Source: Diploscapter coronatus (taxonomy: Eukaryota > Nematoda > Chromadorea > Rhabditida > Rhabditidae). Taken from it: a DNA stretch of 64,000 nt. A program made the translations under genes and the position numbers. The stretch spans positions 63,325,201 through 63,389,200 of the forward strand of contig OZ038422.1 in NCBI GenBank assembly GCA_964036155.1. Reading direction: 5' to 3'. Below, piece by piece: positions 12,956 through 27,802 of the stretch (position 1 is the stretch's first letter; every line of letters starts with the position of its first letter). The notes below the pieces were generated by a model that worked only from the letters and a program-made list of their open reading frames with translations, had not been told where the DNA came from and did no database searches.

Positions 12956-15900
12956 ATGTCTACCGTATTTGATGAAAAAGTAAGTGTTTACCAGATCTAG
13001 GGAGTATTTTCGTTAGACGAAAATAAATTATAGAGGGTACGTCGGATAGACGAATTCATAGTTATGATACCAGGCCATGCTAGCGAAAATTTTGACTAAT
13101 TATAGGTTAGAGAAAGAAAGATTTGCTAAGAAATACAAGAGGTAGGTCGAAAGGGGGTTTCTGACGATCATCCTCCCTAGGTCTTTTTTAAACATCCTTG
13201 TCAAAAATTCCGTTTGATGGGATAATTTTGCACACCTTTTTGGTGGAATGTCATTAGCAATATGATGGATGATGATGACAAATTGATAATAGTTGACACG
13301 TGATAATGATAATGTGGAGGAAAAAGTGGCCTTCTCGGAAATAGGAGGGAAGATGAAAGTGGTCTTCACCTTTCAACGCCAAATAATTTTTACAAGTACT
13401 TGTCCCGAGAGAACGGGCGGCATGCAGATATTTTTAGCCGACATTTTTCAAATTTAGCCATTTTAAAATAGAAATTTCTAAATGACGAGATGAAGTAAAG
13501 CCAGAATCTTTTTCTTCATATAAGTTCCTCTCTAACTTCATCACTTATCTAATTTTGTTTCAATATTCATTCCTAATTGAAAACCGATTTTATAGATGAT
13601 AGCATTAATGCCATTTATAATTGACCATTTTTAAAAATATATTTTTGACGACATTATTTAAATATTTTGTTTTTTTTTATAGATGACGCCATTTTAAACT
13701 TGATCTTTGCTAGATTTAGATGAGGTTATATGTATAAAAATTGAATTTATAGATGGCGTATTTTGTAGGCAAGTAAATTTTGCATTTTAGATGTGCATTC
13801 TGGACACGATCGTTAAAGATCCCTTCGAACCTTTGGTTGAATATCCCCACGAGCAGAGATCGAAAAACGTCCCTCACGCTCCGGCCAGACCCTGTGAACT
13901 TTCCGAACACGAAATGAAAGTCGGCGAATTTTACAAATTCAAAAAAAAAAACCCCGAACATTTTTAGCTAGCTGTGAAAAATGTGCTGAGATATGTGCCT
14001 AAGAAACACCATAAGTTGTTGGCCAAAGAATTCGCGGAAGAATTGAAAACCTACGGACATATTTATGCCTACAGATTCATGCCCAACTTCGATTTGAAGG
14101 TATACTATTTTTGGGAATTTATACATTTTTAGAAACCTTTTTACCATTTTGGTAACGTTTTACCTATCATTTTTGGGACTTGCTACCATTTTGGTACCAA
14201 ATGGTGAGCTTCAGGCTCCATCTCTCTACTCTTTGTCAGTGAGAAACCATCAGTGCGCCGCTATAATGCTGATGATTTTGAACAATCTCGACCCCCGAGT
14301 GGCCCAGTTCCCACAGGAATTGGTCACCTATGGTGGAAACGGGCAGGTGTTCAGCAATTGGCTACAGGTGATACCATTTTTGCCACCATTCGGTACGATC
14401 TTCCAAAAAATTACCATGTTTAGTTTCGTCTTGTGATGAAATATCTTCAAGACATGAATTCTAAGCAGACTTTGGTACTTTATTCTGGCCATCCATTAGG
14501 GGTTTTTCCTTCTCACCCCGACGCTCCGAGAGTGACAATTACGAATGGAATGGTATTTTCTATTTTTAAATCTATGTAGTGGGTTGTCGCATAAGTCCTG
14601 GTCGAATTTTTGAAATTTTTACTCCTCTAACATGGTTTATGAAATCAGATGGTGTTTTCGACAGTAGAACTGTTTTGTCTTATTGCTAGTCCTTCAATCC
14701 ATACCATTTTTGACTCCGTCATTTCACTGATAACGCGTAAACGACATGCATGAAATAAGGGTATTTTTCGAAAGGATTCATTTTCCCATTATGCACGCTG
14801 TTTGCCCGTAAACTGAAGTGACAGGATCGAAAAATATACCAAATGATAGCCAAGACAGGGTGGTTCTACCACCGAAAGCCCCACTTGGTTTCGTTAATCT
14901 ATGCTAGAAAAATCAATATTTCAAAACTTTGGTCAGAACTTATGCGACAACCCAATATTTTGTAAAATTAGATGATTCCAAATTATTCGACAAGACCGCT
15001 CTACGATAAGTTCTTCGCTATGGGGGTTACCCAGTATGGTCAGATGACGGCTGGCTCATTTTGCTATATTGGCCCACAGGGAATTGTGCACGGAACTACG
15101 GTAGGAAAATCGATAGGCTTTATGAAAAAAAAACTATATTTTCTTGATGAAAAAGCCATTTGAAAAGATGTATTTAGTTGCATCTTAACAGTGTTACATA
15201 CGAAATATGTTAGAATTTAGTAGTAGAAAAAATTTTGCCTTCCATGCTATTTCGTATGCAATGATGTAGCTATTTTTTTTTTTATGTTATCGTAAAAAAT
15301 CGCTATTTAAAAATCACTCATTTTCAAGATTACTGTAATGAACGCCGGTCGTCGTATGGGGCTGAATAGTTTGGCTGGGAAGGTCTTCGTTACGGCCGGT
15401 TTGGGAGGGATGTCTGGAGCTCAACCAAAGGCGGCAAAAATCGCAGGATGCATCGGTGTTATTGCTGAGGTTAAATTGGGTGATCTTGCAAAAATTTTGC
15501 TTTTTCTTTAAACTAGAATGTTCTATCTCCAAAACAATATGATTTATACCAATCATTGAATTATATAAAAAAAAAAATATTTAATGATTTTAAAATAGTT
15601 TAACTCAGAAAAATGCGAGTATTCTTAGGTGTATCCGCAAGCACTCCGCAAAAGGCTCGAGCAAGGCTGGCTGGATACCTACTCGGAAGATCTTGAAGAA
15701 ATTATCAATTTGATCAAGGAAAACCGAAAGAATAACTCTACGATCAGCATCGGATACCTCGGAAATGTGGTGGATCTTTGGGAAAGATTGGCTCAAGAGG
15801 ATGAAAACCTGGTAGAGCTAGGATCCGATCAGACCTCATGTCATAATCCTTTCCTGGGAGGTAAATATACTGAACATGCCTAGACAGGGCTTAAGCCAGA

Positions 15901-17558
15901 ATCTCAGTGACAGACCCACCTCAAGCCAAAATGTTCCTCTAAAATTTAATTCCCGACCCCCACCCCTATAATTTTACACCCTGTCTATAAGTCGATCTGG
16001 AACTGATTCTGGAAAATTCGGGAATTTTGAAATTCAGGCTATTACCCTGTCGGAATTTCTGTAGAAGAAGCGAACAGAATGATGACCGCTGAGCCGGAAA
16101 AATTCCAGAACTTGGTTCGGGAAAGGTCCGAAATTTGTCTTTTCCTAAAATAAATAGTATCTTCAAGTTTGCGCCGTCAAATCGCTGCAATAGATAAATT
16201 GGCTCGGAAGGGAATGTACTTTTGGGATTACGGTATCATTAAATCAACTACTTTGGTAAGGATCAGCTTTCAGGCAACGCCTTTTTGGTTGAGTGCCAGA
16301 GAGCCGGAGTTAATATGTTGAAGGAAAACGCTCTGGACGATAAAGACTTCAGATACCCAAGTTACATGCAGGATATCATGGGGTGGGTTACCATTTTTGG
16401 TGAAAATGTTGCCATTTTGATACCAATGATACCATTTAGGGATATATTCTCGATGGGATTTGGCCCATTCAGATGGGTCTGCACGTCTGGTAGCCCTGAT
16501 GACCTACATGCCACTGATCTAGTTGCAGTGTCTGTCATCGATAAACTATTGAAGGACCAGAATTGTAGGGATTTGATATATCCTTTCTTGGATATTTCAT
16601 ATATCCCTTAATTTAGTGCCTGAAAACGTGAGGCAACAGTACGAGGATAACAAGCGTTGGATTGAACAAGCTGAAGAGAATAAGCTAGTCGTCGGCACTC
16701 AAGTATTTTCAAATGTTCGCGTTTTTAAAAATTCCAAAATTCAGGCCAGAATACTGTATTCCGATAGAGCGGGAAGAATAGCTCTTGCTAAGGCCTTCAA
16801 TGCGCTGGTGAAGGATAATACTATCAAGGTTGTTGTTTTGAGATTGCAGACAATCTGTAAATCGCATAACATTATGACATCATGACATGAGACAGGCGAA
16901 ATATGCTAGAGTGGAAAGATGTGATATTATCTTTTATCATGAATTATGATGACGATGTTCTATGAATTACTGCAATTTCATATATTCCTAGTCTTTATCC
17001 TTTAGAGTCCCGTTGTAATATCAAGAGATCACCATGATGTTTCTGGAACTGATTCTCCTTTCCGTGAAACCTCGAATATAACCGATGGCAGCGCGTTTAC
17101 TGCCGATATGGCAGTTCAAAATTGTATCGGTAAGGGATTTCCTATATTCGGACATATGAAATCTTTTTAGGAGACTCTTTCCGAGGCGCTACTTGGGTAG
17201 CTCTTCATAATGGAGGTGGAGTGGGATGGGGTGACGTCATTAACGGAGGCTTTGGCCTATTGTTAGATGGAACACCGGTAAGTGTTATCATTTTGGTACC
17301 GCTTGGTAACGATGCCATTTAGGACGCAGAAAGGCGTGCAGAGGGCATGCTAAATTGGGACGTTACTAACGGAGTGGCGAGACGAAGCTGGTCCGGAAAT
17401 TCGAACGCCCAAGAGGCAATTAAACGGGCTCAAAAAGAAGTAATTGGCTATTTTAATTGCCCTCATTATCTCACCTTAATTAATTTAATTAGGTGCCCGG
17501 ACTAATTATCACTGAGCCGGAAGTTGCTGACGATTCAGATCTAATTGGTATATTTTAA
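12956..17558 (+). CDS. UROC1: Urocanate hydratase (urocanase)
   Basis: Cytosolic NAD+-dependent enzyme, second step of histidine breakdown: urocanate to imidazolone propionate. Eighteen exons give 679 aa, close to the animal enzyme (about 676). Hallmarks in order: ELVTYGGNGQVFSNW, LVLYSGHPLGVFPSHPDAPR, TNGMMIPNYSTRP, GQMTAGSFCYIGPQGIVHGT, KVFVTAGLGGMSGAQPKAAK, YMQDIMGDIFSMGFGPFRWV, CTSGSPDDLHATD and GGGVGWGDVINGGFGLLLD. Exons: 12956-12979, 13791-13919, 13968-14099, 14215-14367, 14424-14552, 14972-15100, 15329-15469, 15629-15860, 16038-16125, 16168-16232, 16274-16382, 16440-16564, 16617-16702, 16745-16828, 17006-17129, 17171-17277, 17323-17439, 17493-17558. The 8-residue first exon and 811-bp intron 1 are the least certain part; an in-frame ATG also opens exon 2. 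Several introns share TACCATTTTGGTA-like palindromes. Confidence 0.95.
14579..14955. mobile_element. Mariner-type MITE in urocanase intron 5
   Basis: A 377-bp element with terminal inverted repeats TGGGTTGTCGCATAAGTCC (left) and, in reverse complement, TGGGTTGTCGCATAAGTTC (right), flanked by TA on both sides (14577-14578 and 14956-14957). The GGTTGTC-CATAAGT motif is that of mariner-family ends. No transposase reading frame is present, so it is non-autonomous. It sits wholly inside the intron. Confidence 0.88.
15165..15292. repeat. Intronic inverted-repeat (hairpin) element, copy 5
   Basis: In urocanase intron 6. Left AGTTGCATCTTAACAGTG and TTACATACGAAATATG; right CTATTTCGTATGCAATGATG and GTAGCTA, which pair with the left arm. 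Confidence 0.6.
16858..16990. repeat. Intronic inverted-repeat-like element, copy 6
   Basis: In urocanase intron 14. It holds CGCATAACATTATGACATCA, GGCGAAATATGCTAGAG and ATGAATTATGATGACGATG, a diverged version of the hairpin family. Confidence 0.4.
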
Positions 17559-18671
17559 TTGCTTTGTTCATTTTAAGAACACGACATTTTTAAAACGTTT
17601 TTATTTCGCTTGTGTATTTTAAAATCATAGTGTTTCTTTCCTTAGAAAAATGTAACAATAAATATCATAATAAAAAGGAGAGAAAAATAAAACTCATCAA
17701 ATAAAAAATGTTGAGAATTAGAAAGAGAATTCTTAGTGTTTAGATGATTAAAAAGATTGAGAGACATAAGTGGATTTTATCTCTCGGAAAACGTACAGCG
17801 AAGTGGAGAAAGTTAGGTCTGCACAAAAATGAATGGATAAAATATATGGGGTGGATTATGGAGATTTGAATAAAAACGGATCAAAAATAATAGGGAGATA
17901 ATTTAAATCTTTTGACAGGAGCACGTTGAATTTACCGAAATACCATAATTTAGACTTGGAAAAATCAAAAACTCAGAAAAATCGACCAATTTAAATTTTG
18001 CCAAGTCCAACGCTCTAAAAAGTTGTCTTAGCTGCGAATATGCGCTAGGTTTAACGCGTACTTAGAGAAACGAATTTGAAAAATAATCTAATCAATAAAA
18101 GCCCCAAAAACGAATGAAAATGAATTGAAAAATCTGAGTCACAATGATGATAATCCTTTTTAGAAAATGTATGCGGTACTTTTTCTTTAAATTCCATTGT
18201 AGAAATACCGCACACGGGCTAAGAAAATTGAATAAAAGCTAAAATATCTTTTATGAGATGGAGCAAAAAAGGATTTATTTCAAAGAAAAGTTCTGGTTTA
18301 AACGAGTTTAGCTGATACGAAGATCAAAATACATGAATAAAACTTGGGTTTTTCGGCATATTTCACGCCAAACTTTAGATCATTCTCAACCTCCAAAATG
18401 GTATACCGAACTTGGTATGACAATGACCGTAAAATCTTGGCGAATTTCAAATGTTTCAAATGATAATAATTTACCTTTGCCTTGAAAATATATGGTGGGT
18501 GGAGTTTTAGGATGAAAGGGGTGGAGAATTGGGGGTAGAGGCCCGCTTTATGGGTGGGGGGTTCGGCCAGATAGCAGCAGCAGCACATAGTTGAAGAGGG
18601 GGACATACGAAATCCTGGAGTGGATTTATGAAATCCGGCCGAATTTCATATATCCTTCATCCGCTAGAAAT
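17559..18671. other. Convergent intergenic region, urocanase / Rho1
   Basis: Contains the urocanase 3' UTR (AATAAA near 17656) and, on the other strand, the Rho1 3' UTR. About 1.1 kb, A-rich on the plus strand. No supported exon. Confidence 0.5.
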
Positions 18672-20370
<1,699 letters not shown>

Positions 20371-22440
20371 GTTGGTCGGCCTTTCCTGGAATCGGCACCG
20401 AGTTCTACTTGCCAAGTGCTGACGCGCAACCCGTGCAAACCTGAAACAATTACCTGCTAAAATTCGAAAACAATAAATCGATAATTATAATAAAGCACAG
20501 GCGAAAATTCCGGCTAACATATTTCGAAACAACTTGATTTAAAAGCGACAACGATGGAGAATAGACAGAAAAGCCAGATGATATATTTTGAAACCATCTA
20601 TTATTCAAAAATTAGCAATGATAAAAGATAGGCAAAATTTTCGGCTGGGTATGAGATTTGAAATTGCAAATTTTACGGGATGGCGATGACTAAATGATAT
20701 CGATTGGTTCGAAAGCGAGGGGCACGGAAAAGCGACGCGAAGAGAGGCTATTGGAAAAGAGGAGAGTGCAGAGAACGAGACTAGCGACGGGCAGAGGGAG
20801 AAATAGCAGAGAATTTTAGAGAATCAGAAAAATACAAACTGATGACTGAGCTAACATTAGTTTTGGTCCAAATAAATCTGCTTATCAAGAATCGCCATTT
20901 CAAAGTGTTAACCTCACTTATTTTCAAATTTTTAAAAGAAATGTCCTTGAAAAGTTTTAAAATCGATATTTTGCCATAATGAAATCGTTTTTGAAAAAAA
21001 ACCTTTTAGAAATGTTTTTGAATTTTTGTGAAAAATAGCCCTGCTTCCCATGTCAACTTTTTCGAGAAAGTGAAAAGCCCTGCAAATTCTTTCTTTGCTG
21101 AGGGTCGCTTCAGGTCGAAAAGAAGCGCTCTGCAGCGAAGAAATTCAATCCGCCAGGTCCCAAAAATCAATCGAGAACGTGGAAAACAACGAAAAATCAT
21201 GAAAATCGTAAATTTTCTCAGAAGCACGGCCTTATGAACTTTATCCTTTCTAGACGCCCTACGCTTAATTCCCGAAGAAAGGAAGTCGAAGTAAAAATTG
21301 AAGAAAACGAGTGAGTGCAAGAAGAGCGAACGAAAAAGAGCAACGGGCGCGCTCCATTGCCAAAACAGCGGTCGGGATTTGCGCGATTGAGAACGATGCA
21401 CAACGCCGCAGCAAGGTTGCAGATGGCGCGGAGTCAAGGCCCAACCATAACCATAAAGAATACAAGGCCGTCGGAAATCGCGAAATGTGCTCAAATTTTA
21501 CGAGTTTTTATTGACGTGTTGAAATGGGGCGTGACGAGTGAATTTCGTCATTTGCCTTACAAAAGGAGGGGGGTACAATAGGAAACTTCTAAAGGAGTCA
21601 AAGTCGGGAAAAATCGACCATTCGCCGATTTTTCGTGATAAACCGATAAAATTCTGGTAGAAATTGATCAAAATTTAGTCAGATGGCCCACAAATTTCCC
21701 CCTACGAGGTCGACTTCTTTCGAGCTAAAAGCACTCGAGACCGGAAAATTTCACAAGAACAACAAACAAATCTCGAGGGTCGCGTGGAAATTTAATGTTT
21801 TCTTCGGGGTGAATCAGAGAGGACAGAAAATTTGATCGAAATTTGACATTTTCCGAGAAACTTATGGAATTTTGAATTTCCCGAGGAAATCTATTGAAAA
21901 TCAAAATTAATCTTCGTGTTTTTGACGCGGATTAAAGTGTCAAAGCGAACAGCATGAAAAAGTAAGAAAAAAACGGCTGTTTTACGCTATTTTCGAAAAA
22001 AAGGAGGGGATTCAAAATAAACATCTTCCTCAAAGAAGAGCGGAAGGAAGGGACCGGGATTATTACAAAACTACGACGAGATGATAAGGGTGATTGAGAA
22101 ATTGTCAGAGCGCAAAGAAGCAGGATCAGAGAGATGAATCATCGAGAAATAGCGTTGATTTTTTGAGAGAGCGCAGAAACACAGAGTGACAGACATAGAG
22201 AATTTCAGAGTGCCAAAGATAGACGCCGCTATTGAATTAGGAATTTTTGAAAATAAAAGAAATAATTTTCTAAAAAATCATTATTAAAAAAATTCACAAG
22301 ATTTCTGGATCCCCTTCAAATTTGCTTCGAGTTTATTCTGGGTTTGCTTAGAAACTTATCTAAAACTCAGAATTCAGAGAGAGTAAACTTCTCTCAATCC
22401 GACGATAATTAAACAAAGCCCGAAAAAGATCTCGAAAATG

Positions 22441-22465
22441 AGGGAGAGAGAGAGAGAGAGAAAGA
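22441..22465. repeat. (GA)n microsatellite
   Basis: About eleven GA units within a purine-rich stretch upstream of Rho1. Confidence 0.85.
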
Positions 22466-25159
22466 AAGGGCGAAAGAAAGTAAAGTATAGCTGGCTGGTT
22501 GACAAAGAAAGAGAATTGTGCTGCCCAGCCGGCAGGCAGCAAATAAGGCTCATTTCAGCAGAGCGCTCCCGCAAAAAATCGACTAGCAAAGGGAGCGAAA
22601 TAGCATGGTTCTAGAGAAAAATATGCTGAAAAATAGTGCAAGTCAGGGAAATTAAAGATAGAAATAGCATATATTAGAGAAAAAAATGTTCAGAAAATAG
22701 CACAACTTTAGAGAAATTGATAGACAGGAAATATCATGGGTTAGAGACATAAATAGCGCTAAATGGCGTTACAAAGAAAATAGAATGCATAATAATGCCT
22801 GAACATTGCTGCTCTTGACATTCACGCTCATTTGCAGACAAATATCGATCTTCGGATTTAAACGTGATGATTTATTCCTGAATGACTAAGGACAATGGAA
22901 TTTTCAGACGTGAATTATCGTTGTTAAAATGATAAGAACGGATTTTACGGTTCATCTGGGAGGCTTGTTTAAAAAATAAGAATCTTCAAAAAGAGAATTA
23001 GCAAAAATGAGTATTTTTAAAATATACCTAGTCTAAGACATCTCTAGTCTGGATCTGCTATTTTCGCCTTAATCCTATTTAAATTGGAGCTAATGGTTAA
23101 TTTTGAATAGCTAGTCCTTACTTAAGAAAATCGAAATTCTCTGAGAGAAAGCGAAAACAGCACGAGCGATAACAAATTTACATTTGGACATTGAACTAGA
23201 CACTATTTTTTGAGACTCTTAGGGAAAACGCGCTAAATTGCTAACGAACAGCTTAGACAATACAAAAGTGACAGAAAAGGTGTTTTAGAACGGTAAAACG
23301 ATCTTTTTTCTCAGCGGTCAAAACAAACATGATTAGTGAGCAAAAGCTAAAAGATAAATAGTAATTTTGGGATTTTTAGCCACGAATATTAACTTTTAAA
23401 AATAAAGATCACCTTTAAAAGAAAGCTAAAATAATTTTTATATATGATGGTTAAATTTAAAGTTATATAAAATGTAATTTAATGCATGAAGATTAAATTT
23501 AGGTAAACAGAAAAAACCAATTCATTTTTCGGCTCCTCCTAAATCCTTGAGAAAATTCGATGACTTGATTTTCTGCGAAGTAGAATATCCCTGTAAGGAT
23601 GCGCGCACTTGGCAAATCGACTTCCTTATTCTTTCTCTTCAGAGTTAGAGAATTGGGGAAACAGCGCTTCGAATTGAGAGAGATTTGCTCCTCTGCGTCT
23701 CTCTAATTCAAGCACTATTTCTCCTTCTTCTTCAGAAGGCATTCTTCACGTTAACCAACGAAGACATGCCAATTTTCACATGAAAGGAGGAGAAATCCTT
23801 TACAAAGACAGAAAAGCTAGGATTTGATATATCCAAAAATCTCGAATTTCTCTAATCTTTAAAAAATCTTTCAACACTAAAATTCAGACTCTAGATATTC
23901 GAAGGCAAAAATCTAATTATACCCTGAGTTTTGTTAATAGGGCGAAGATCAGCTTTTAAAAATGAAAATAGGATAAGGAAAAGGCTTAGATTTGATAAAT
24001 TCAGGATAGAAATTTCGAATTTCCTTATCTGTCAAAAATTGAAAGTACAAATCAAGAAAAATTAGGAACGTTCTCAGATCCTAGACGTCTAAGGGCAAGA
24101 ATTTGACTGCGTCCCGAAAATTTTATTATCGCCGAAAAATGAACGCCGAAATTCAAATCCTAGATAAAGGGGAAGCTCAGAACCTAGACATTAGGGAGAA
24201 GATTTTAGACTATATCTCGAAATTTCCTTATCGCCGAAAAATGAACATCAAAAAATTAGATGGATAAGGGAAAGCTCAGATACCGCGACTCTTTTTTGCT
24301 CGCTCCGACAAAATCGGATTTTTGACGCTCGAAAAAGCGCCTTTCCGCCGTCGGTTCGGATGCAGTTGGACTAAGGGATAAATCGAATAAATTTGAAGAG
24401 AGAAGCCGGAGAAATAGTGCGGAAATTCGAGAGGCAGAAAAGATGGCAGAGCACATTGCGAAATTCACTGCCAGAGACCCTCTCGACAATGGCAAGACAT
24501 TATATTGAAATGGAGATGGATATAAAAGGGTCTGAAATTGTATATGCGATATGGGGATATAAGGGGGTTTCATATATCCAGAGATAAAAAGGGATTTCAC
24601 ATATCCATAGGATGTCTAAAATCCCTTCTCTAATTCGAGCCAACCCTAATCAATTTCACTTGTCAACTCTTCTAGAGAGAGGTTAAACAAAGCTTCATCT
24701 CTTCTCCCGTTCTCTTCGGAAATTTTTGAAATGTTACCTCTTATCTTTTAAAAGAAAAAACTACGACTATTTTTGAGTTCCCCGACTTTTACTGCCAAAA
24801 GTAATGAGGCGCTGAGGAACAAATTGAAAATTCGCCCCGAAAACAATTGGACGAAATTTAATAAAAGGTCAAAAATTACCCAAAGAGTAATTGAGCACTG
24901 CAGGCAAAAACAGCTCGAATTTGGCATTAGTCTGGGAGGGGAATGCTAAATAAACAATTGGGGAGAGAGAGAAGGGAGAGAAAGAATTAGAATTCGAGGA
25001 ACGAGAGAGCGCAGAGAAGTAGGAAGGGGAAGAAAATGTCAGACTCGGCGAAAGAGCGGGAGACTTCGAGAGAGCTTAGGCAGATAGAAGGAAGTATCGA
25101 TCAGAGAGGCGTTTTCTCTATGTCATCCAGGGGCATATATCGGGAACTCTGGGAGAGGC

Positions 25160-25230
25160 ATGCCCTCATAGTTCAGTTGGTAAAGGGTATATTTTTGGAA
25201 GACGTAATTTCGAATCCCTAGAAAACGAAT
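25160..25230 (+). other. tRNA-like relic (A box and B box)
   Basis: TAGTTCAGTTGGTAAAGG resembles a tRNA A box and TTTCGAATCCC a B box, 40 nt apart. The acceptor and T stems do not pair and the spacing is short, so this is at best a decayed tRNA or tRNA-derived element. Confidence 0.25.
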
Positions 25231-25832
25231 TCTTGCCAAAATTCGAAAGGATCTTTCGATTTCACATATCATTTATCAGAAGTGTGAATTTGTTGGAATG
25301 ATAAAGTGCAATTTCAGAGAGGCTTGGGATTTCCGAGAGCTCATGACACGAAATATCAGGGATACTAAAGAGAGTCCAGTCGACTAAACAGATCAAGTGC
25401 ATTGATCGATAGCTGTTAAACCCAGCTGGAATTCAAATATTGCGAAACGACAATCATTTAGAGTACGCTGTAAAATCTGGAAAATCACATAGCCCTTACA
25501 TTCTCTTCAACACGCAAGAACCCCTCATAAAACATGATTGTCAAGATCTTATTATCCCAGACATTTCTATGGGTCTATGCTTGAACATTAACATTTTATT
25601 GAGTTTCGCATGTTGACGAATTTGAAATTCATAGATAAGATTTAAATGATCAGCGGTATCACGTAAGAGTTAGAGCAGCTGAAAATAGTCCCGAAACGGG
25701 GATTAGGGCAAATCTGAGTGGATAGGGATAATGGTCGTTATAAATGATGCAATTGATGCGGGTTACGTCAACGGCAAAAAGTCCGTCCTAAAGGTGAACG
25801 CATCTTAGCAACAGACTTACGTATTATTTCTG

Positions 25833-25905
25833 AGGGTATCTTGATGTAATGGTAAGATGTTTATTTTGCATAAAGTTCGAATGAACTCAGGTTCAAGACG
25901 AGACT
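25833..25905 (+). other. tRNA-like relic (A box and B box)
   Basis: TTGATGTAATGGTAAGATG resembles the D arm of a Gly/Glu-type tRNA and AGGTTCAAGACGA a T loop, with near-normal spacing. The T stem is not paired. Probably a decayed tRNA-like sequence. Confidence 0.25.
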
Positions 25906-27359
25906 GCTGAATAGGATTTTTGCTACAAAATACTAAAGTAAAGGAGATTTTCGCGCTTATAGACAGGATATTTTAAGTCCAGGATTTCATAAATCTCCTA
26001 TGAAGAGATAACAAATCTTGGAAGGCTTCCAAATGTGTGTCCCCTTTTAGACTTATGTGACATGACAAATATAAGTGCTTTGGGCGAAAAAGAGATAAAT
26101 CAGGGAGGAGGAAGCTTAAATCCATGCCTTAAAGTATGGAAGAAGTAACATGCTAGGTGAAGGATCAGCTTCAAATACGCAATGTCGCATAAAACCTGGG
26201 TTTAAGGATTGGCCTATGCTTAGTCGTATCATATAAATTCTGGAGATTGACGAAACTTAGAAACTGTAGTCGGAGAACGAGTCGAATTTAGTGAGAGATT
26301 GAGCCAAAGTGCGGAGTTCGGCTGTGCAAATAGCAAATAGACCCGACCGAGAGACCGGAAACGGTTAGTTTTAAAGGTAAGCACCCCAACCGTTTTATGC
26401 CATATTTAAGGCTGAGAGAAAATATACGAGTTCAAGTCTATAAATGAAGAATAACTTTCAATTCGATAATCGTTTTGAAGGTATGAAAAAGTTTCAAAAC
26501 TCAGATAAAAATTGACAAATACTGTTATCAATTAAAGATTTGAATTGAAGACATGCAACTTTTAAAGTGAAGAGTAAAAAATAACAACTTAACGAAAATA
26601 TTTAGTTAGAACCAGAAAAATGTTCTAGTAACATAAAAAATAACAACAAATTAACGCGATTAACAACGCGTTGTATCTACAGTCAAAAATATATGTAGGT
26701 CGAGTATGAAGAAGTCTTGCGAAATGCGATTGATTTCGAGTAGTCTTAAAGGCGTTGATTCGTTCATTTGAATGACCTTGATTGTGAAAAGACAGGAATT
26801 CTCAAAGATTCGAAAATTTCTAAGGAAAAAAGGCTTGACTTATATCCTGAATCCATAGAATTTAACTCTAATATCAAGTGCACAACTTGATATGAGTCTA
26901 GATACCTGTGCTTAATCATAGGAAGTGGGAAAGATGAATTTATTGACAGATGGGATGTTTAGAGAATTAGTGAATTCAAGATATGACCTGAGTATTGTGT
27001 CGATTTGCATCATTCTATATCGAATAGAAAAGGTTATCTAACGGTGATATCTCTTGAACAGGGACGGATAGAAAGGAGAATAATAACCGAAGGTCACTCA
27101 AAGATTGACGAATATGTAAAATCGAACGTTTTACAAATTGGAATGTTATGAAAATTTAATAACTTTAATTCGAAACCAAATATTTTATGGAGATGAAAAA
27201 CGGTGACCTTTCCAAAAAATCATCAAGCGTCAATAGAAAATGAAATTTATTAGGCACACATTCATATTTCATAAGGGACAGGCGTACCCTTTACGAAATT
27301 TTATACACCACATGAGCAAAATACAAAAATTTGAAATTCGAAAAATGGGGGTCAATTTT

Positions 27360-27505
27360 TTGCCCTGACATGGGAACGCGTCTCTTTGAAAGCGATGAAA
27401 TTCAAACGCGCGCCTCTTTGTTCGCGAAACCACCGGGCAAAACAAGCGCGCGCGACCACAACGCGTCGGGAGACGAGACGCGGTCGTGCGAATCCGCCTT
27501 AGGCC
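27360..27505. other. GC- and CpG-rich island in AT-rich DNA
   Basis: Dense in CGCG, with AACGCGTCTC mirrored by GAGACGCGG and a central TTCGCGAA palindrome. A short open frame crosses it but has no domain. It lies just beyond the 3' end of the bZIP gene. Function unknown. Confidence 0.4.
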
Positions 27506-27802
27506 TACGAGACCTATAAGCTAAATGAATAATGACTGCAATTGAATGGGGTTAGTCGGAAAAGAGGGAAATTTTTCATTGGAAATTGGTTTTAAAGATT
27601 CTGTTCCGACTTTTAAAATCCAACAGTTTAAAACTAGAAAACTATGACTCTGAAATTTTTGAGGATCATTAAAGTTGAGATGAGGTATGAAAATTAAGCT
27701 CAATGAAGTAAACTCGTTTCAGGAAGGTAGAAGAGTACTAAATGAGGAAAATAATTGAACGAAAATAAAATTTTGGCAAGATATGGCTAAAATCGAAAAA
27801 AA

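Larger units (their letters stand above)
20371..27802. other. Gene-poor region upstream of Rho1 and downstream of bZIP
   Basis: About 7.4 kb without a supported gene. The first 1.2 kb (20371-21600) is richer in G+C and CpG and probably holds the Rho1 promoter and 5' leader. 22000-25100 is purine-rich (many GAGAGA and GAAA runs). 25100-27300 is AT-rich and holds two tRNA-like stretches. 27360-27505 is a GC-rich island. The longest open frame (162 codons, minus strand, 21006-21494) has no recognisable domain and no splice context. Confidence 0.5.

Noticed and set aside
21006..21494. A 162-codon minus-strand frame, the longest open frame in the window.
   Set aside because: No domain, biased composition (Phe, Arg, Ser), no splice context, and it lies in the GC-richer Rho1 upstream region where long chance frames are likelier.
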